64,000 nucleotides of DNA, taken from the NCBI GenBank assembly GCA_013400155.1, contig VXBM01000781.1, forward strand, positions 1 to 64,000, in the 5' to 3' direction. The notes under the pieces are model-generated. The model did no database searches. It saw nothing but the letters and a program-made list of their open reading frames with translations, and was not told the DNA's origin. Below, in pieces: positions 36,501-48,835 of this stretch; position 1 is the stretch's first letter, and every line of letters starts with the position of its first letter. The translations under genes were made by a program, and so were the position numbers. Source of the stretch: Helopsaltes ochotensis. Lineage: Eukaryota; Chordata; Aves; Passeriformes; Locustellidae.

Positions 36501-37920
36501 TTTAGGAAGACCTGGAAAACATCCTGAAATAGGAGAAACTCTTAAGTGACCTAATCTTGGCTCTATTTTAAGATTTTTTTAATCCTGGTTTCAGGATTCA
36601 GCCTGTCAAATTCTTGCAATGTATGCTAAAATGAACATGGTGGAGTAAATGAAAAGTCTAATTTTCTAAAATTGCATCAGCATCGTGTTGTAAATTATTG
36701 CAGCATGGAAGAAAATCAGAATTTGAAACAGTTTACTTTTGTTTCATTCAAGTAGAAATGACTGTTAAAGGTGCAAGACGATTTAGAAAACACTCAAATC
36801 CAAAGCAGTAGCTTTTCTGCTGCCTGCCAGAAGACACAGAGATTTTGAAATACATTTTAATTTAGAATAGCTATTTATTTATCTGTCTATTTTTAAGAGA
36901 AGACCGAGAAAGAAAATCGAATTTTCTTTCCCAAAGTATTTCTTTGCCCAAAGTATTCTGAAGATATAACTTTCTCAGCTTTATGCATGGACTGTCCTTC
37001 TTTTATGTGTGAGTGTGCCAAATGGGAGTAACAGGTGCTCAGAAGAGTATAATTTTTCTGTTGACATAAAGGGCTTGAAGAGCTATCAAAAAGAAAACTG
37101 AGAGGTGATTTGATTACAGTGTATGAATATCTTATGGGGACAAAATACCAAAGGAGTCTTTTGTGAGAAGAGACTTAGCAAGAATCAGTTATGGGAATAA
37201 AAGGCTGACAAATTCACATTGTTAATAGCTATATTTAGTGAAAACAAAGGTGTTTGAGAACTGAAACGAAGTCCTAACCAGACAGTGGAATTTGTTCTTC
37301 AAGTAAAAGAATTGCTTTCTATACAATGTGTTCTTGTTGGACAGAAAAATAAGGGAAACAGGGTGCAATATAAAAGCTACAGTACACAGGAAATTACTTC
37401 AAGCTTTAGAGGTGGTGTGTGGGCTAAATCATGCTTAAAATTTGAACTGTTTATGTTCTAAGTCTCTAAGCCTGAGAAAACTGTCCAAGATCTCCCTTTG
37501 GAGAGATGGCTCTTAGTGCCACTGAGGACTCTCGTATCAGTCAGTACCTGCATGTTAGTCCAGTTGCTACATTGGCTTCTTCTCGATGTTCATACGGTGG
37601 TCAGCTTTAAACATGTCCTCCAAAAATACTTTACTTGTGGATGATGCAGTTTTATCAGGGTCAGTTTAGCTGCCACCTTTTGTTCAGAGGTCTAAAGCAC
37701 ATGCCTAGGACATGGAACATCCCCCATTCCAAGTCCAAGAAGATAGGTACTATGTTCACATCTTCTGAATGTCAGTCAACACAAAACTGGGACTGAACCA
37801 TAGACAGGGTCTGGTGGCCTGAAGAAGATACACCCTGACTCTTTTTCTTTGGGTAGTGGGGGGAATCTCAATTCCTCTTCTCAATGCACTTCTGGCGCTT
37901 GGGCCACTAAATTTTATAGG
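36501..37920. other. Non-coding stretch, no gene seen
   Basis: Unique AT-rich sequence between LTR2 and a CR1 fragment. There is no open frame of interest and no recognised repeat. Confidence 0.55.
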
Positions 37921-38145
37921 GAATCACAGAATGACAGGATGGGTAAGTTTGGAAAGGACCAGAGGGTCACCTGAACAGTAAGGACTGTTCTTCCCCATGA
38001 TCAGGTGGAACTTGCTGTGCATCAGTTTCTGCCCATTGCCACTTGTTCTATTTCTTGGCACTACCAACCAGAGCCTGGCTCTGTCCAACCTCTTGACACC
38101 TCCTTCAGATCCTTATATACATTTATAAGGTTTCCTCTCTACACA
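37921..38145 (-). mobile_element. CR1 LINE 3' fragment
   Basis: GAATCACAGAATGACAGGAT and TTTGGAAAGGACCAGAGG mark the reversed CR1 end. Further in, GCCCATTGCCACTTGTTCTA, TTCTTGGCACTACCAACCAG and ATATACATTTATAAGG correspond to the CR1 region normally reading GCCCGTTGCC, then GGCACCAC and TATATGCATTGATGAG. It ends near CCTCTCTAC. Confidence 0.8.
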
Positions 38146-39391
38146 GAAAAGTGAAAACACTTCTGGGAACAGTGGCTTGGGATACCCCTCTGTTCCAGGC
38201 ATGTTCATCCAAATACCTACATGAGGCACAAAAACTCCATGTAGGATGCATGTGAGGTTACACATTTGTTGAAAGTTACGCATGAGTTTCTTCTGTCATG
38301 CAAAGCTTTCATTGCAACAGTGCAGTATGGGTCACAGGTTGCACATTGCCCTTCACAGTAGTGCACATGACTAACAGGGAAGAAATCACTCCTGCCGGTC
38401 CTGCTTTAGTTATTATATGAGAGGGCTTTTTCTTGTGCAACTTGGAGAGAAGATAATTGGTGTCATTACATCTAAGATTGTTACTGTTTTCTGCAACTGA
38501 AAGTAACAGATTGTCAGACACTGGGCATATGTGTGCTTCGTGTTCTTTTCTATTCAGTTAATCAATAAAAATAATTATGAGAACAATTTTCATGTCAAAG
38601 AGAGAATGTGTTGCGTTTTCACACTAAAATCCATTGGGGGTGGGGGATGGCGGCAGCAGAAAGCAGTAATTTTAAGATATGGAAAGACAGAAATGGATGT
38701 GTTTAGTCTTGGGTAAACTGACAAGGAAAAAAAGGAGGAAATGAGAAGAATGAATCAAACCTGAGTCAGCTACCTTAACTGTTTTTTAAATGAGGTGTGC
38801 CTCATCCTGTGCTGATAAGAATGTTGACCAAGCCTCCAAATCCCGCTATATCTTCTGGAACACGTGTGGCACTTGTTACCCTCAAATCATGTACCCTTTC
38901 AGGGATACCCTGGCTAAAGGAAATATTATTTCTTATTTTAATCAGACTCACAATGGCCAAATTGGCACATAATTTCTCTCTATTTCAGTCATGGCCAAAA
39001 ATCTGGGTGAAAAGACGGGTATCAGACTAGGAAACTTCATCTTTATAAATTAGATGTGTAAAACATGTCTTTGTAAGAGATCAAACATAGGCAAACATCT
39101 AATTGCAGTTGGACAATGGACCACACTAATGTCACTGGGATGGGGGTTGTTTGCCATAGTGTGGTGGTTCAGAGCCTGGCTGAAAGGGACAACATGTGTA
39201 AAAGTACAGCAAAGGATAAATGAGAGGAGAGCAGTTTGAGGGTATTGAGGAAAGACAAGCAGGAAAGACAGCAGGAAAGACAAGCAAGGCCCTTTTGTAT
39301 TTTTTGTTTATGAGTTTCACAGAGGTAATGAGAAAGCAAGTGAATGTTGCATGAGTGTGCCTGGGGATTTCTCTGAGTTGTGGTATATAGG
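38146..39391. other. Non-coding stretch, no gene seen
   Basis: Unique sequence. Open frames at about 38790-39030 and on both strands at 39050-39416 are short and overlapping, with no domains I know. A small GGAAAGACAAGCA-type repeat lies at about 39250-39285. Confidence 0.5.
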
Positions 39392-39983
39392 TATCTTGGT
39401 TTAACTCAGCCCACAACTAAAAACCACTAAGCAACTTTATCAAACCATCCCTCACGGTATCATGGGAAGAAGAATCAGATAAAAGTAAAAAAACACACCA
39501 AAATTCATAGCTTGTGATAGATAGAACAGTTTAATAATTGAAGCAATATAAAAATATATAAATAGCAATTAAAAAAAATAAGCAGAGAGAGAGAAGGAGA
39601 AATAAAACCCAAGAGCAAACCTAAGAAATTCATTATATAAGTGCTCAACACCCAGTAACCAATGCCCACCACATTTCCAGGAATACCCAGTGATTGGTCC
39701 CCTCCAGACCAACTTCCTTCAGTCTGTGTACTGAGCTTGGCATTCTGTGGCATTCCTTTGGAATGTTTGGGCTGGCTGTCCCAGGTGTCCTCAAGGCAAC
39801 TTGTGCAGCTCCTTACTGACAGAGCATGGGAAAATGAAATTTCCTTGACCCAGGTTAAGCACTATTTGGCAACAACCAAAATATCAGTGTGCTGTCAACA
39901 TTATTCTCATACTGAATCCAAAACACAGAACTGCACCGGCTACTAGGAAGAAAATAAACTCTATAGCAACTGAAACCAGGACA
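39392..39983 (-). mobile_element. Near-complete solo LTR (TGTCCTGGTTTC family)
   Basis: On the minus strand it starts TGTCCTGGTTTCAGTTGC, then TATAGAGTTTATTTTCTTCC and a TAGTAGCCGGTGCAGTTCTG segment. It continues through TTTTGGATTCAGTATGAGAA and the CCCATGCTCTGTCAG block. A TTATATAATG TATA-like element and an AATTATTAAACTGTTC segment follow, and it ends GGCTGAGTTAAACCAAGATA. I know this start and end from a very abundant passerine endogenous-retrovirus LTR. The last dinucleotide is TA rather than CA, so the 3' terminus has mutated. No internal retroviral genes lie on either side, so it is a solo LTR. I could not define a clear target-site duplication. The overlapping open frames at 39505-40117 are not genes. 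Confidence 0.87.
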
Positions 39984-42900
39984 GTATGATCCAAGTTCAA
40001 GAGAAGGGCGTGCTTTAGGTGTAATGAGCCAAGAATAATGTCAAGTCTCAGAAAATAGGTGGGATTTTCCTCCAACAAATGCATATGTAAGAAACTGATT
40101 ACAAAAAGCAAACACACAGAAGTCAGTCTATGTTCTTTGGAGCAGGTTCATTATGTAAGTGCTTGCTGAAAAGTAAGAAGCAGTTTTACATTTCTCAGGG
40201 CAGACATGCTGTCCACAAGAGAATCTCCTCCAGAAATTTGTCAGAGCCTTAATCCTTTGGCATTCACCACTCCTCTCCATGAATGCCTACAAAAAATGCA
40301 TTAAAGTCTGAGACATGCCTAGATTTTGTGCCTTCTCAGCAGAGAGGAATAAATGCTTACAGGACACAAGCCATCTTCTCCTAAGTGGATTGCTGGAAAA
40401 GATCAGATGAATCATAAGCCAAAAGTGCCTATTCCTCTTTATTGACTGTAAAGGGAGTTGATGGTAGTACAGGCTCATCCATATGCTGCTACGTGTGCCA
40501 TTTTCTGTGAAAAGCTCAAACAATTTATTAGTCACCCTCAAACTGTCAGCACTAGAATTAAGGAGAAAAAGGCTTTAGAGCACTCAGATGCTCAGATATT
40601 TGCCTTCATTCTAACTTGGAAAGGAAGGACAAAATGTCTGAAATAACCTGTAAGAGAAAATGAAGACTCCTCACAGAGTCCTAAGGATCTGCGTATCTGA
40701 GGATATGTATACAAAGGAGACTTCCAGACAGAATACTGAATGGTCAAGGAGATAGAAGGCAAAGAAATAGTCTGATGATATCCATGTTCCGATGGGGAAA
40801 AAAAATCACATTAGAAATTTTCCCTTTTTGACATTTTGCCATGTTTCCCAGTGTTGTCCTCCCTTCAGGTAAAAAACCCAACCCTTTCTAGTTTTGTGAT
40901 GCACCTGAATTGATTCTTTTACACCAAAACTAAAACCTTCCCTCTCTGGAGGACTGAAAAACAGAGGGACTAGCAGATGCTATAAATATGTAATTTGGGA
41001 AGCAAGCTATTACTTTAGTAATGATGGGCTGATGATGTTTTGATCTACTTCAGCCTATTCTCTCTGGAGAAGTGGTTTTGGGGTCCTACCATACCCAATA
41101 CTAAGACTGCACTGTCTTCCAGATTGAAGGCAACTGTGAACTTTAATTAAGTTCTGAGCCTTATTTCACAATGATTACTGTATCTGGGGAGGGAATGGAA
41201 GACAAGATGGATAGCAGTGGAAATAATTAATAATGAAAAGTGGAAAGCATGGCAAGACAGCACTAAAAGTCAGCAAGAAGTGGCTTAACAGATATGTATG
41301 TGATGTAATTTCAAGTCCCTGGAAAAGCCCAAGTTTCCCCAGCAAAGGAGTTTTCCCCACAAGTGGCTCTGCTGACAAAAGCAGGATGCCTTTTGGTTAA
41401 GCTTCTCATCTGTGGATCCAAATACTACCTCAGGCAACCGCTATGGTTCAGTCAATGCTGTTGGTGATGCAGCTTGTGTGTCACCGGGATAAGATAAACC
41501 TGGGTGAAAGAAAAAGGCATAACCTGACAAAGAAACAAATCTCATCATGCCTGGATAAATCTCAGGACCATCTGGCTACCACACAGAGCTGGGAAGGGTA
41601 TAAACTCATTTGTTGGGTAGGATATGTACTCAGTTTCAGCGGAGCATGATACAGTAGTCACCTCTCCAAAGGGGTCAAAGAGACACTCAGCTTGGCACGC
41701 CTCTGGGCTGAACATCAATGATGGGCAACAAAAGAAACAGGAAAGTATTTCATCCTAAAGTACATACAACAGGACAAAGTGTTTATGAATATTATTTCCC
41801 CCACTCTGCCTTTTTTCAAAGTGAAATAATTAGCTAATAAAATTGTCTGTCTTTTTCCTACAAGTGAAGCAGTTAACGTTAAATTGCTTAACTACTAGCA
41901 AGAATTTTGTCTGTTTGAATTAAAAGAAAAAAGTGTAATCACACAACTATTAACTGAAATTACATTAAAAAATTAATCCAGTAGGGTTCTTTTTCTAAGG
42001 TTCTCAGCTAAAGCAGATTTCACCCCAGAAGACCACAAAGCTTTGGGCACTCAGTGAATTGACAACAAAGAAAATATACATAAAACCTCAGTATCCTAAA
42101 AAACTAAAATTTTTTCATAGTTGGACTTTTTATTCCTGTTGTTAGCCTTGATCAATTTTCATTTGAAAGGGTACTTGAACAACCCTCTTGAGACTCAAAC
42201 CTCACTGTAATTATACTACAATACTCTTCAAGACATTTATTCAAATGAATGGAAACCCCCTAGTCAAAAAATGATAATGCAGTTGTCTCCTGGCTTTTTT
42301 TTTTTTTCCTAAACACGTTGATCCCCCCAGTTGTAATCTACAAGGGAAGGAAATAGAAATAAAAGTTTTCATTCTCCCCCAAAAAAGCAACACCAACAAT
42401 AAAAACCACGAACCAACCAAACCCAAACAACCAAACACCCCAAACAAAAAGGCAACCCCAGACAAACAAACAAAAAAACCCCCTGGGAACAATGAAAAAT
42501 AAGGTCTCAGAGCGCAAAGCAGACTGCAGACATAGGATGCCACCAGTTCTTTTGTGTCTTGGTACCAATGGGCTTGTACTGACGGGGAGCATCAAGATGG
42601 AAGATCACCTCCAAACCATTTAGCACTGCTTGACAATTCAAACCAATGGGATACAGGCTGCATGGCAAAAGACATGGGTGGAAGAAATTGCTGAATATTT
42701 TCTTCAACCATTTCTACAAGCTTAAGGCTAGGCCCACAGGTGGGTCCTCTCATAAGTGGGTTTTGGAACATAATAACACCTGTCCCCATTCCTGTCCTTT
42801 CTAACCTTCCACATCCTTCCTGATATCTGTAGCAATGTCAGAGTTGATGAGCCTCCTGCTGGCAAAGAAAAGTGATGTAGGACAGGCACATATATCACTG

Positions 42901-43245
42901 GATCAAGAGAAAGTTAGAAGTATGCAAATTATGTGTATCTATCTGTGGGGGAGAAACTCCATAGTATATTCAGAAGGCGCTTAAAAGAAGTTTTAAAGTC
43001 TGCCCACTCCTGGCTAGCCAGCATGAGTACCAAGATCCCCTGAAACTCTTCTACATCTGCACTGAGTCACGTAAGTTGATGGCCATCACAAACACATGTG
43101 AAAGAATGTGACTGAGAACATATAACCCTTATAAAAATGCGTAGTTTTGCAGGAATGACCATTTCATTTATGAGAGAAGTAATTTTTCCCTGTCCCTTAG
43201 AGGCTTTCTTTGAACACTCCTAAAATATAGAAACTTAGTCCTGTG
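39984..43245. other. Non-coding stretch with an A/C-rich tract
   Basis: No gene recognised. A T14 run lies at about 42296-42309, and an A/C-rich low-complexity tract (CCAACCAAACCC and CAAACAAAC units) at about 42363-42482. The cysteine- and phenylalanine-rich minus-strand frames at 42241-42595 are translations of that tract. Confidence 0.55.
42363..42482. repeat. A/C-rich low-complexity tract
   Basis: About 120 bp almost free of T on the + strand, made of CCAA, CAAA and ACCCC units. It is the complement of the T/G-rich tracts elsewhere in the window. Confidence 0.85.
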
Positions 43246-43308
43246 ATGAACATGGAGTTGACTCAATGATGGTTTTGGGTCAACGTGAGATATTCTATCA
43301 TTCTATGA
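43246..43308 (+). mobile_element. CR1 LINE terminal remnant
   Basis: GAGTTGACTCAATGATGG, followed by TTTTGGGTCAACGTGAGA and TATTCTATCATTCTATGAA, resembles the sense CR1 end, where GACTAGATGATC precedes TTCCAACCTGA and then ATTCTATG repeats. Two imperfect ATTCTATN octamers are present. Only about 60 bp remain. Confidence 0.6.
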
Positions 43309-43352
43309 AAAAAAATCAACACCATTGCTTACTTTTGCATAGAAAACAGGTG

Positions 43353-43390
43353 GAAATGAAAAGTTTCATCAGAAATGAAAAGTTTCATCA
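43353..43390. repeat. Perfect 19-bp tandem doublet
   Basis: GAAATGAAAAGTTTCATCA is repeated twice without change, starting at 43353 and 43372. Each copy contains a near-palindromic ATGAAAAGTTTCAT core. Confidence 0.95.
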
Positions 43391-45463
43391 GAACTTAGTA
43401 GATCAAACTCATAACTCTCCTGACCCCAGGGAAGAATCTAGATTTGTACTACTAATCATAACTATTGTTTATGTTTTTATAATATGACGTCTTGTGGGAG
43501 CCGAGCCACTGAAAACAGGAACGTACTTCTCATGAAAATATTATCAACTTTTCAGTGGATTGCTGCTAAATTTTGCAGGTTTCCAGTGAAAACTGATATC
43601 TAGGAGCAAAGTACTAAAATGAGTTAATATGTGCCAGAGATATGAAAGCAGTATAATGGCTTTTGGAAGCTTACCAGAGGGGAGAAACCAGGTCTACTCA
43701 TAAATAAGGAAGATATGAAATTAGTAATGTTTCAGAAGTGACTGAGATAACTTACAGTAGTATCAAGCCTGTCATCAGTAAAAATATACATCAAAAAAGG
43801 TTGAAATATTAGGTACAGAGAAAACTTACTCAAATACATTTGGAAATCTGAATGCATACAAGCCAGCTGGTCTTGATCATATCTTAGGGCAATCACCACC
43901 CAGAGTTATATAAGCTGTAGGCTTCACCTACTCTTGAAAGTTACAGCAATAAAATTGATGATGTGGCCCCATAATTGCGCATGATTGAATTACTGCAGGT
44001 AGGCAAGTTACTTCATGCCAGCCGAGCCATGGTGACTGGCTCTGTGTGCTCTCCACTAAGTAATGTCAATTACTTTCACTAGCAACATAAAACCAATTTA
44101 TAGAAACTAAAGCTAAAAAGCAGCGCCCCCCTTTCCCAGTTAAAGAGTGGTATATTTCATTGTGACTTAAGTAGATTCGTAATTTGTCTCAAGTAAACTA
44201 TAAGTTGAGAGGTATAAATAGCTGGGGTAAAACTAAGATAAAAGTAAATTACTGAAGAAGTTAGTAAAAAAATATACTACTGTGGCCTTCAGACAAGGAA
44301 TAATCTTTGGAAATGCTCTGTGAAAAAAAAAAAAAAACAACTAAGAATTAAGGGCAGGGGAAAAAAATCACATAAAAAAACTGCTCACAGGGGTGGATTT
44401 TTCACTATTATTTCATGAGTGAATCCTCTTTTTTAAATCATTTTTCTTGCTTTTCTTTCAGCAAATTGTGGAATAAAACATTTTGAAAAGTCAGTGAATT
44501 AATCAAAATAAGGCTCCAGTTATCCCCATACTTGAAAATATACAAATTGCTGAAGAAAAAACACTGGCCAGAAGATTTGCTTTTCTAGAAGTGCTAAAAT
44601 TCAACAGATATTTGTTGGTTTACTTAAGTACTAACCATCCCATTTCACAAGGTCTTATCCAGAAAAAAAAAAAAATTAAGATTACCCAGGACATAAGATA
44701 CCTTCTGTATCAACAGCCTGTAAAAAAGTTTTGAATGCCAGAATAAGTTTCAGGAGCACTGTATTTGTATATTACGAAGACTGGAGAATTTTTTCTTAAA
44801 CTGAGCACCTCATCAAAAGAGAAAGTAAACAGCACATTATTGAAAACCTGCAGGTCATATTGCACAGAAATTTATTTTAGAGTAACCCAATCAAGCACCA
44901 GCTTAGTACCATAAATATAGGTAGAGAGAGAATAAAAGGGATTTAGAGAGAGATTTAAAAGCCAGATTCAATTGAAAACTACCCCTTCTAATCTAACATA
45001 TGTTCAGGATGAAAAGAAGAAAAAAATGAGAGGAACCAATGCTCAAAGGTACAGAGAGATGACAAAACATCATGCATGAATTTGAAACGTGTGACGGCAG
45101 CTGAAAGTGCAAACTTTGCCACTTGTGCAAATTGATGCTGCGTATGCAAGCGCTTGGTACACAACACAATAGGTCTGGCTCTGTACTCTCAAGCAGTGTC
45201 TTCAAGCCAGGATGCTCAGCTCATGCATTCTAAGAGGAACGAATTTTAGGAAGCAGAAACATAGGTTATGAGACTGAAGGTTATAGGAACATTTGAGGTA
45301 TCTCATTTAATAAAGCAATGAAAAACCAGAGAAGAGAAAGAAAGCAAGCTAATAAATGGCAACTGCTTGAAAGAAGTAGAAGCCTAAAGAAGGTAAATGG
45401 GACTAAGAAATGGAAAAAATGGATTAGACATTAGGAATGTAAAATGGTAAATGAGTTCTTTTT
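43391..45463. other. Non-coding stretch, no gene seen
   Basis: Unique AT-rich DNA with A-runs at about 44323-44336 and 44664-44676. No open frame or transposon that I recognise. Confidence 0.55.
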
Positions 45464-46140
45464 GTTTTATTTTTTTTTACCTTCTGAAATAATCTGCAGA
45501 TAATCAAAATTCTTCAACTTGTTATTTTCCTGGGGGCCAAAGTCGTCATCATCATCAAGTCTTTGTATGAACCACATACTGGCAGCGAGCAGGTTAATGG
45601 GAACTAACAAATCTTCATTTTTCCATTAATTTTACCTGCAGTTTTTCTCATTCTGTACAGAAGTTTCCTCAAGGGTCCAGTTATAAGAGATATAAAATTA
45701 AAAAGCTGCTCGTATTTTTTCTGGATAACCATGATTCTCTGAATATACATTGCCTGATCCATAAGCTTTTCCCTTATTGGGGAGTGATTCCAGCCAATTT
45801 GCATATAAAACAGGTCCTTTCCTTTCTTCTTCTTTCCAGCAGGTTTAGAATGAGTAAGTGTTCCAAATCCACATTTCATTAGCTTCTCCTTCTTCAGCAG
45901 TTTTTTCAGCATCTCAAATCACCATTTCTTGTGTTTGTTGCAGAGAGAGGCATTCCTCTATAGTAACATTGGTGTAACTAAGATCAATTTTCTCCTCTTC
46001 TAGTTTTCTCCAAACTCAAGCAATCTATCCAAAATTTCACACATATATTTTTCTCGCAAACCATCCCCCCCAAAAGTTATAGAGAAAATCAGCCATCTTA
46101 TTTATTAGGAGCTGTGCCTTCAGAAAAAATCAGGAGGACT
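45464..46140 (-). pseudogene. Possible decayed coding relic, unidentified
   Basis: On the minus strand, several adjoining frames have protein-like composition. One from about 46110 begins MADFLYNF. A later one contains EEEKIDLSYTNVTIEECLSL, and the 102-codon frame 45912-45604 contains KPAGKKKKGKDLFYMQIGWN. A last one reads ASMWFIQRLDDDDDFGPQEN. They follow each other in different frames separated by stops. An A-rich AAAAAAAAATAAAAC stretch lies at the downstream end near 45464-45480. That arrangement fits a frameshifted retrocopy with a poly-A remnant. I cannot name a parent gene, and chance low-complexity frames remain possible. Confidence 0.25.
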
Positions 46141-46376
46141 GCAGTTTTTGAAAAAATGTTTTGAAAGATGAGTGTCTCCAAAATTACAGTGTATAAGCCC
46201 AGAGTCTGTTAGATTCAGCAAAATCTAAGTAAGATCTGATGCCTTTGCTGATATAAAATAGTCGAGAAGTCTTTTTCAGACTTGGATAGTCCAGATTTTA
46301 TGAAGGTGTCTCCAGTGAATACAGGTTAAGAATGACATGACTGAGTGCTGTGGCTTTCAGAAGGGTTGTGCAGTTG
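46141..46376. other. Unique spacer before duplicated block
   Basis: AT-rich sequence leading into the duplicated segment. Nothing else recognised. Confidence 0.5.
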
Positions 46377-46950
46377 TGAAGGTAAAGGGCTGGTCCCCCA
46401 GAGCAGACCAGCCTGAAATCCACAGACTTTTCAGTTGCTGAGCTGAATGAGTGTTTTAGAATTTCTCATTGCAAAAAAGAAACAATTTTCAAGGTTTCTC
46501 ACACAGTAAAATAACATTTTGAAATTGTTCTGGTTTCCTTTAATTCAACATCCTTTTTTCTATTGTTTCTATATTATTCAAATTGCTGAGGTTTTTTATT
46601 ATTTTATAGCTGTTGAGGAGATCTGTAATTAAAATCCCTTGGGTTTGGATTTGGTTTGTTTTTTTTTTCCTAGATCTAAAGATCTTATTGGTCAGTAGTG
46701 AGTAGCTTGACATAGGTAAGGTTTTTATTTCACCAGCTGTAGGGGTGGGCATCAGCACCACCTTAGAATACCTACATGTGTGTCAGCAGTGCCAGTGTGC
46801 ACCCTGCAGAACTCCAGATACTGCCCCCCTGGGGTGTCTGGTGCCATTTGAAGCCCCTGGACCATCTGCATTGGTCAGGCAGTGAGGACACAATTCCCAG
46901 GGGCCAGCTGGGCTGTTGTGAAGCAGCAGGCTATGTCTGTAGGTGATGAA

Positions 46951-47009
46951 GATGTAGCACTTGATGATGCTGGAGGTCTTTCCCAACCTTTCTGATTCTA
47001 TACTATGAT
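46951..47009 (+). mobile_element. CR1 LINE tail remnant (in copy 1)
   Basis: GTAGCACTTGATGATGCTGG, followed by AGGTCTTTCCCAACC and TGATTCTATACTATGAT, resembles the sense CR1 3' end with its ATTCTATG-type terminus. It is duplicated at 48378-48436 as part of the larger block. Confidence 0.65.
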
Positions 47010-47106
47010 CCCAAGTGACCATAACTGTTACATTTAGACAGTAGGATTGCTCTCCAGACTCTGCTGCCAGCATTGAAGCCTTTGGAATCTTGGACATTTG
47101 GTGGAC

Positions 47107-47408
47107 TGTCTTGGCTTATGTAACCAAAAAAAAAAGTGCATTCTATTCCATCTGTTGAAAACAGCTGGGGAGATGTTTTTATTTATCTCTTGTAACTCCA
47201 GGGGGGAGGGGGTGGATGTCTTCTGACAATGGGTCAGCTGTTAAAACCAGGTGGGGCAGTGTTTCTTATCTCCTTCACCACCCAGGGGGATATATTCTAG
47301 TAATGGGCCATTAAGGCTCACCAATGACATGACACATTGCATCACCCCATTGGATATCCTCTGATAAAGGGCCATTAAGGCTCACCAATGACATGACACA
47401 TTACATCA
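47107..47408 (+). mobile_element. LTR 5' part, truncated by gap (copy 1)
   Basis: Starts TGTCTTGGCTTATGTAACC and reaches the second unit of the U3 direct repeat before the Ns. It is identical to 48534-48835 except at one base, so it is the same LTR insertion seen twice rather than an independent one. Confidence 0.8.
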
Positions 47409-47803
47409 NNNNNNNNNNNNNNNNNNNNNNNNNNNNNNNNNNNNNNNNNNNNNNNNNNNNNNNNNNNNNNNNNNNNNNNNNNNNNNNNNNNNNNNNNNNN
47501 NNNNNNNNNNNNNNNNNNNNNNNNNNNNNNNNNNNNNNNNNNNNNNNNNNNNNNNNNNNNNNNNNNNNNNNNNNNNNNNNNNNNNNNNNNNNNNNNNNNN
47601 NNNNNNNNNNNNNNNNNNNNNNNNNNNNNNNNNNNNNNNNNNNNNNNNNNNNNNNNNNNNNNNNNNNNNNNNNNNNNNNNNNNNNNNNNNNNNNNNNNNN
47701 NNNNNNNNNNNNNNNNNNNNNNNNNNNNNNNNNNNNNNNNNNNNNNNNNNNNNNNNNNNNNNNNNNNNNNNNNNNNNNNNNNNNNNNNNNNNNNNNNNNN
47801 NNN
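47409..47803. other. Assembly gap (395 N)
   Basis: 395 undetermined bases lie exactly between the end of copy 1 and the start of copy 2 of the duplicated block. Open frames across the gap are artefacts. Confidence 0.99.
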
Positions 47804-48835
47804 TGAAGGTAAAAGGCTGGTCCCCCAGAGCAGACCAGCCTGAAATCCACAGACTTTTCAGTTGCTGAGCTGAATGAGTGTTTTAGAATTTCTCATTGCA
47901 AAAAAGAAACAATTTTCAAGGTTTCTCACACAGTAAAATAACATTTTGAAATTGTTCTGGTTTCCTTTAATTCAACATCCTTTTTTCTATTGTTTCTATA
48001 TTATTCAAATTGCTGAGGTTTTTTATTATTTTATAGCTGTTGAGGAGATCTGTAATTAAAATCCCTTGGGTTTGGATTTGGTTTGTTTTTTTTTTCCTAG
48101 ATCTAAAGATCTTATTGGTCAGTAGTGAGTAGCTTGACATAGGTAAGGTTTTTATTTCACCAGCTGTAGGGGTGGGCATCAGCACCACCTTAGAATACCT
48201 ACATGTGTGTCAGCAGTGCCAGTGTGCACCCTGCAGAACTCCAGATACTGCCCCCCTGGGGTGTCTGGTGCCATTTGAAGCCCCTGGACCATCTGCATTG
48301 GTCAGGCAGTGAGGACACAATTCCCAGGGGCCAGCTGGGCTGTTGTGAAGCAGCAGGCTATGTCTGTAGGTGATGAAGATGTAGCACTTGATGATGCTGG
48401 AGGTCTTTCCCAACCTTTCTGATTCTATACTATGATCCCAAGTGACCATAACTGTTACATTTAGACAGTAGGATTGCTCTCCAGACTCTGCTGCCAGCAT
48501 TGAAGCCTTTGGAATCTTGGACATTTGGTGGACTGTCTTGGCTTATGTAACCAAAAAAAAAAGTGCATTCTATTCCATCTGTTGAAAACAGCTGGGGAGA
48601 TGTTTTTATTTATCTCTTGTAACTCCAGGGGGGAGGGGGTGGATGTCTTCTGACAATGAGTCAGCTGTTAAAACCAGGTGGGGCAGTGTTTCTTATCTCC
48701 TTCACCACCCAGGGGGATATATTCTAGTAATGGGCCATTAAGGCTCACCAATGACATGACACATTGCATCACCCCATTGGATATCCTCTGATAAAGGGCC
48801 ATTAAGGCTCACCAATGACATGACACATTACATCA
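47804..48835. repeat. Duplicated 1,032-bp segment, copy 2
   Basis: Near-identical to 46377-47408. It begins at the first base after the gap. Beyond 48835 the sequence continues into the rest of the LTR, which copy 1 loses to the gap. Confidence 0.97.
48378..48436 (+). mobile_element. CR1 LINE tail remnant (in copy 2)
   Basis: Same element as at 46951-47009, shifted by 1,427 bp. Confidence 0.65.

Larger units (their letters stand above)
46377..47408. repeat. Duplicated 1,032-bp segment, copy 1
   Basis: Every base I compared from TGAAGGTAAAGGGCTGG at 46377 to CATTACATCA at 47408 recurs at a constant +1,427 offset (47804-48835). I found two differences: G at 46387 against A at 47814, and G at 47232 against A at 48659. 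The copy contains unique flank, a CR1 tail at about 46951-47009 and the first 302 bp of an LTR starting TGTCTTGG at 47107. It ends exactly at the assembly gap. The 73- and 104-codon minus-strand frames in it occur in both copies and are not recognisable genes. Confidence 0.97.

Noticed and set aside
42241..42595. Hydrophobic minus-strand frames resembling membrane segments
   Set aside because: They translate an A/C-rich low-complexity tract, which gives F, L, V and G runs on the minus strand.
47393..47850. Open frames across the second gap
   Set aside because: Almost entirely undetermined bases.
46377..48835. Reading the duplication as the two LTRs of one provirus
   Set aside because: About 730 bp of non-LTR flank, including a CR1 tail, is duplicated along with the LTR, which a provirus would not do.
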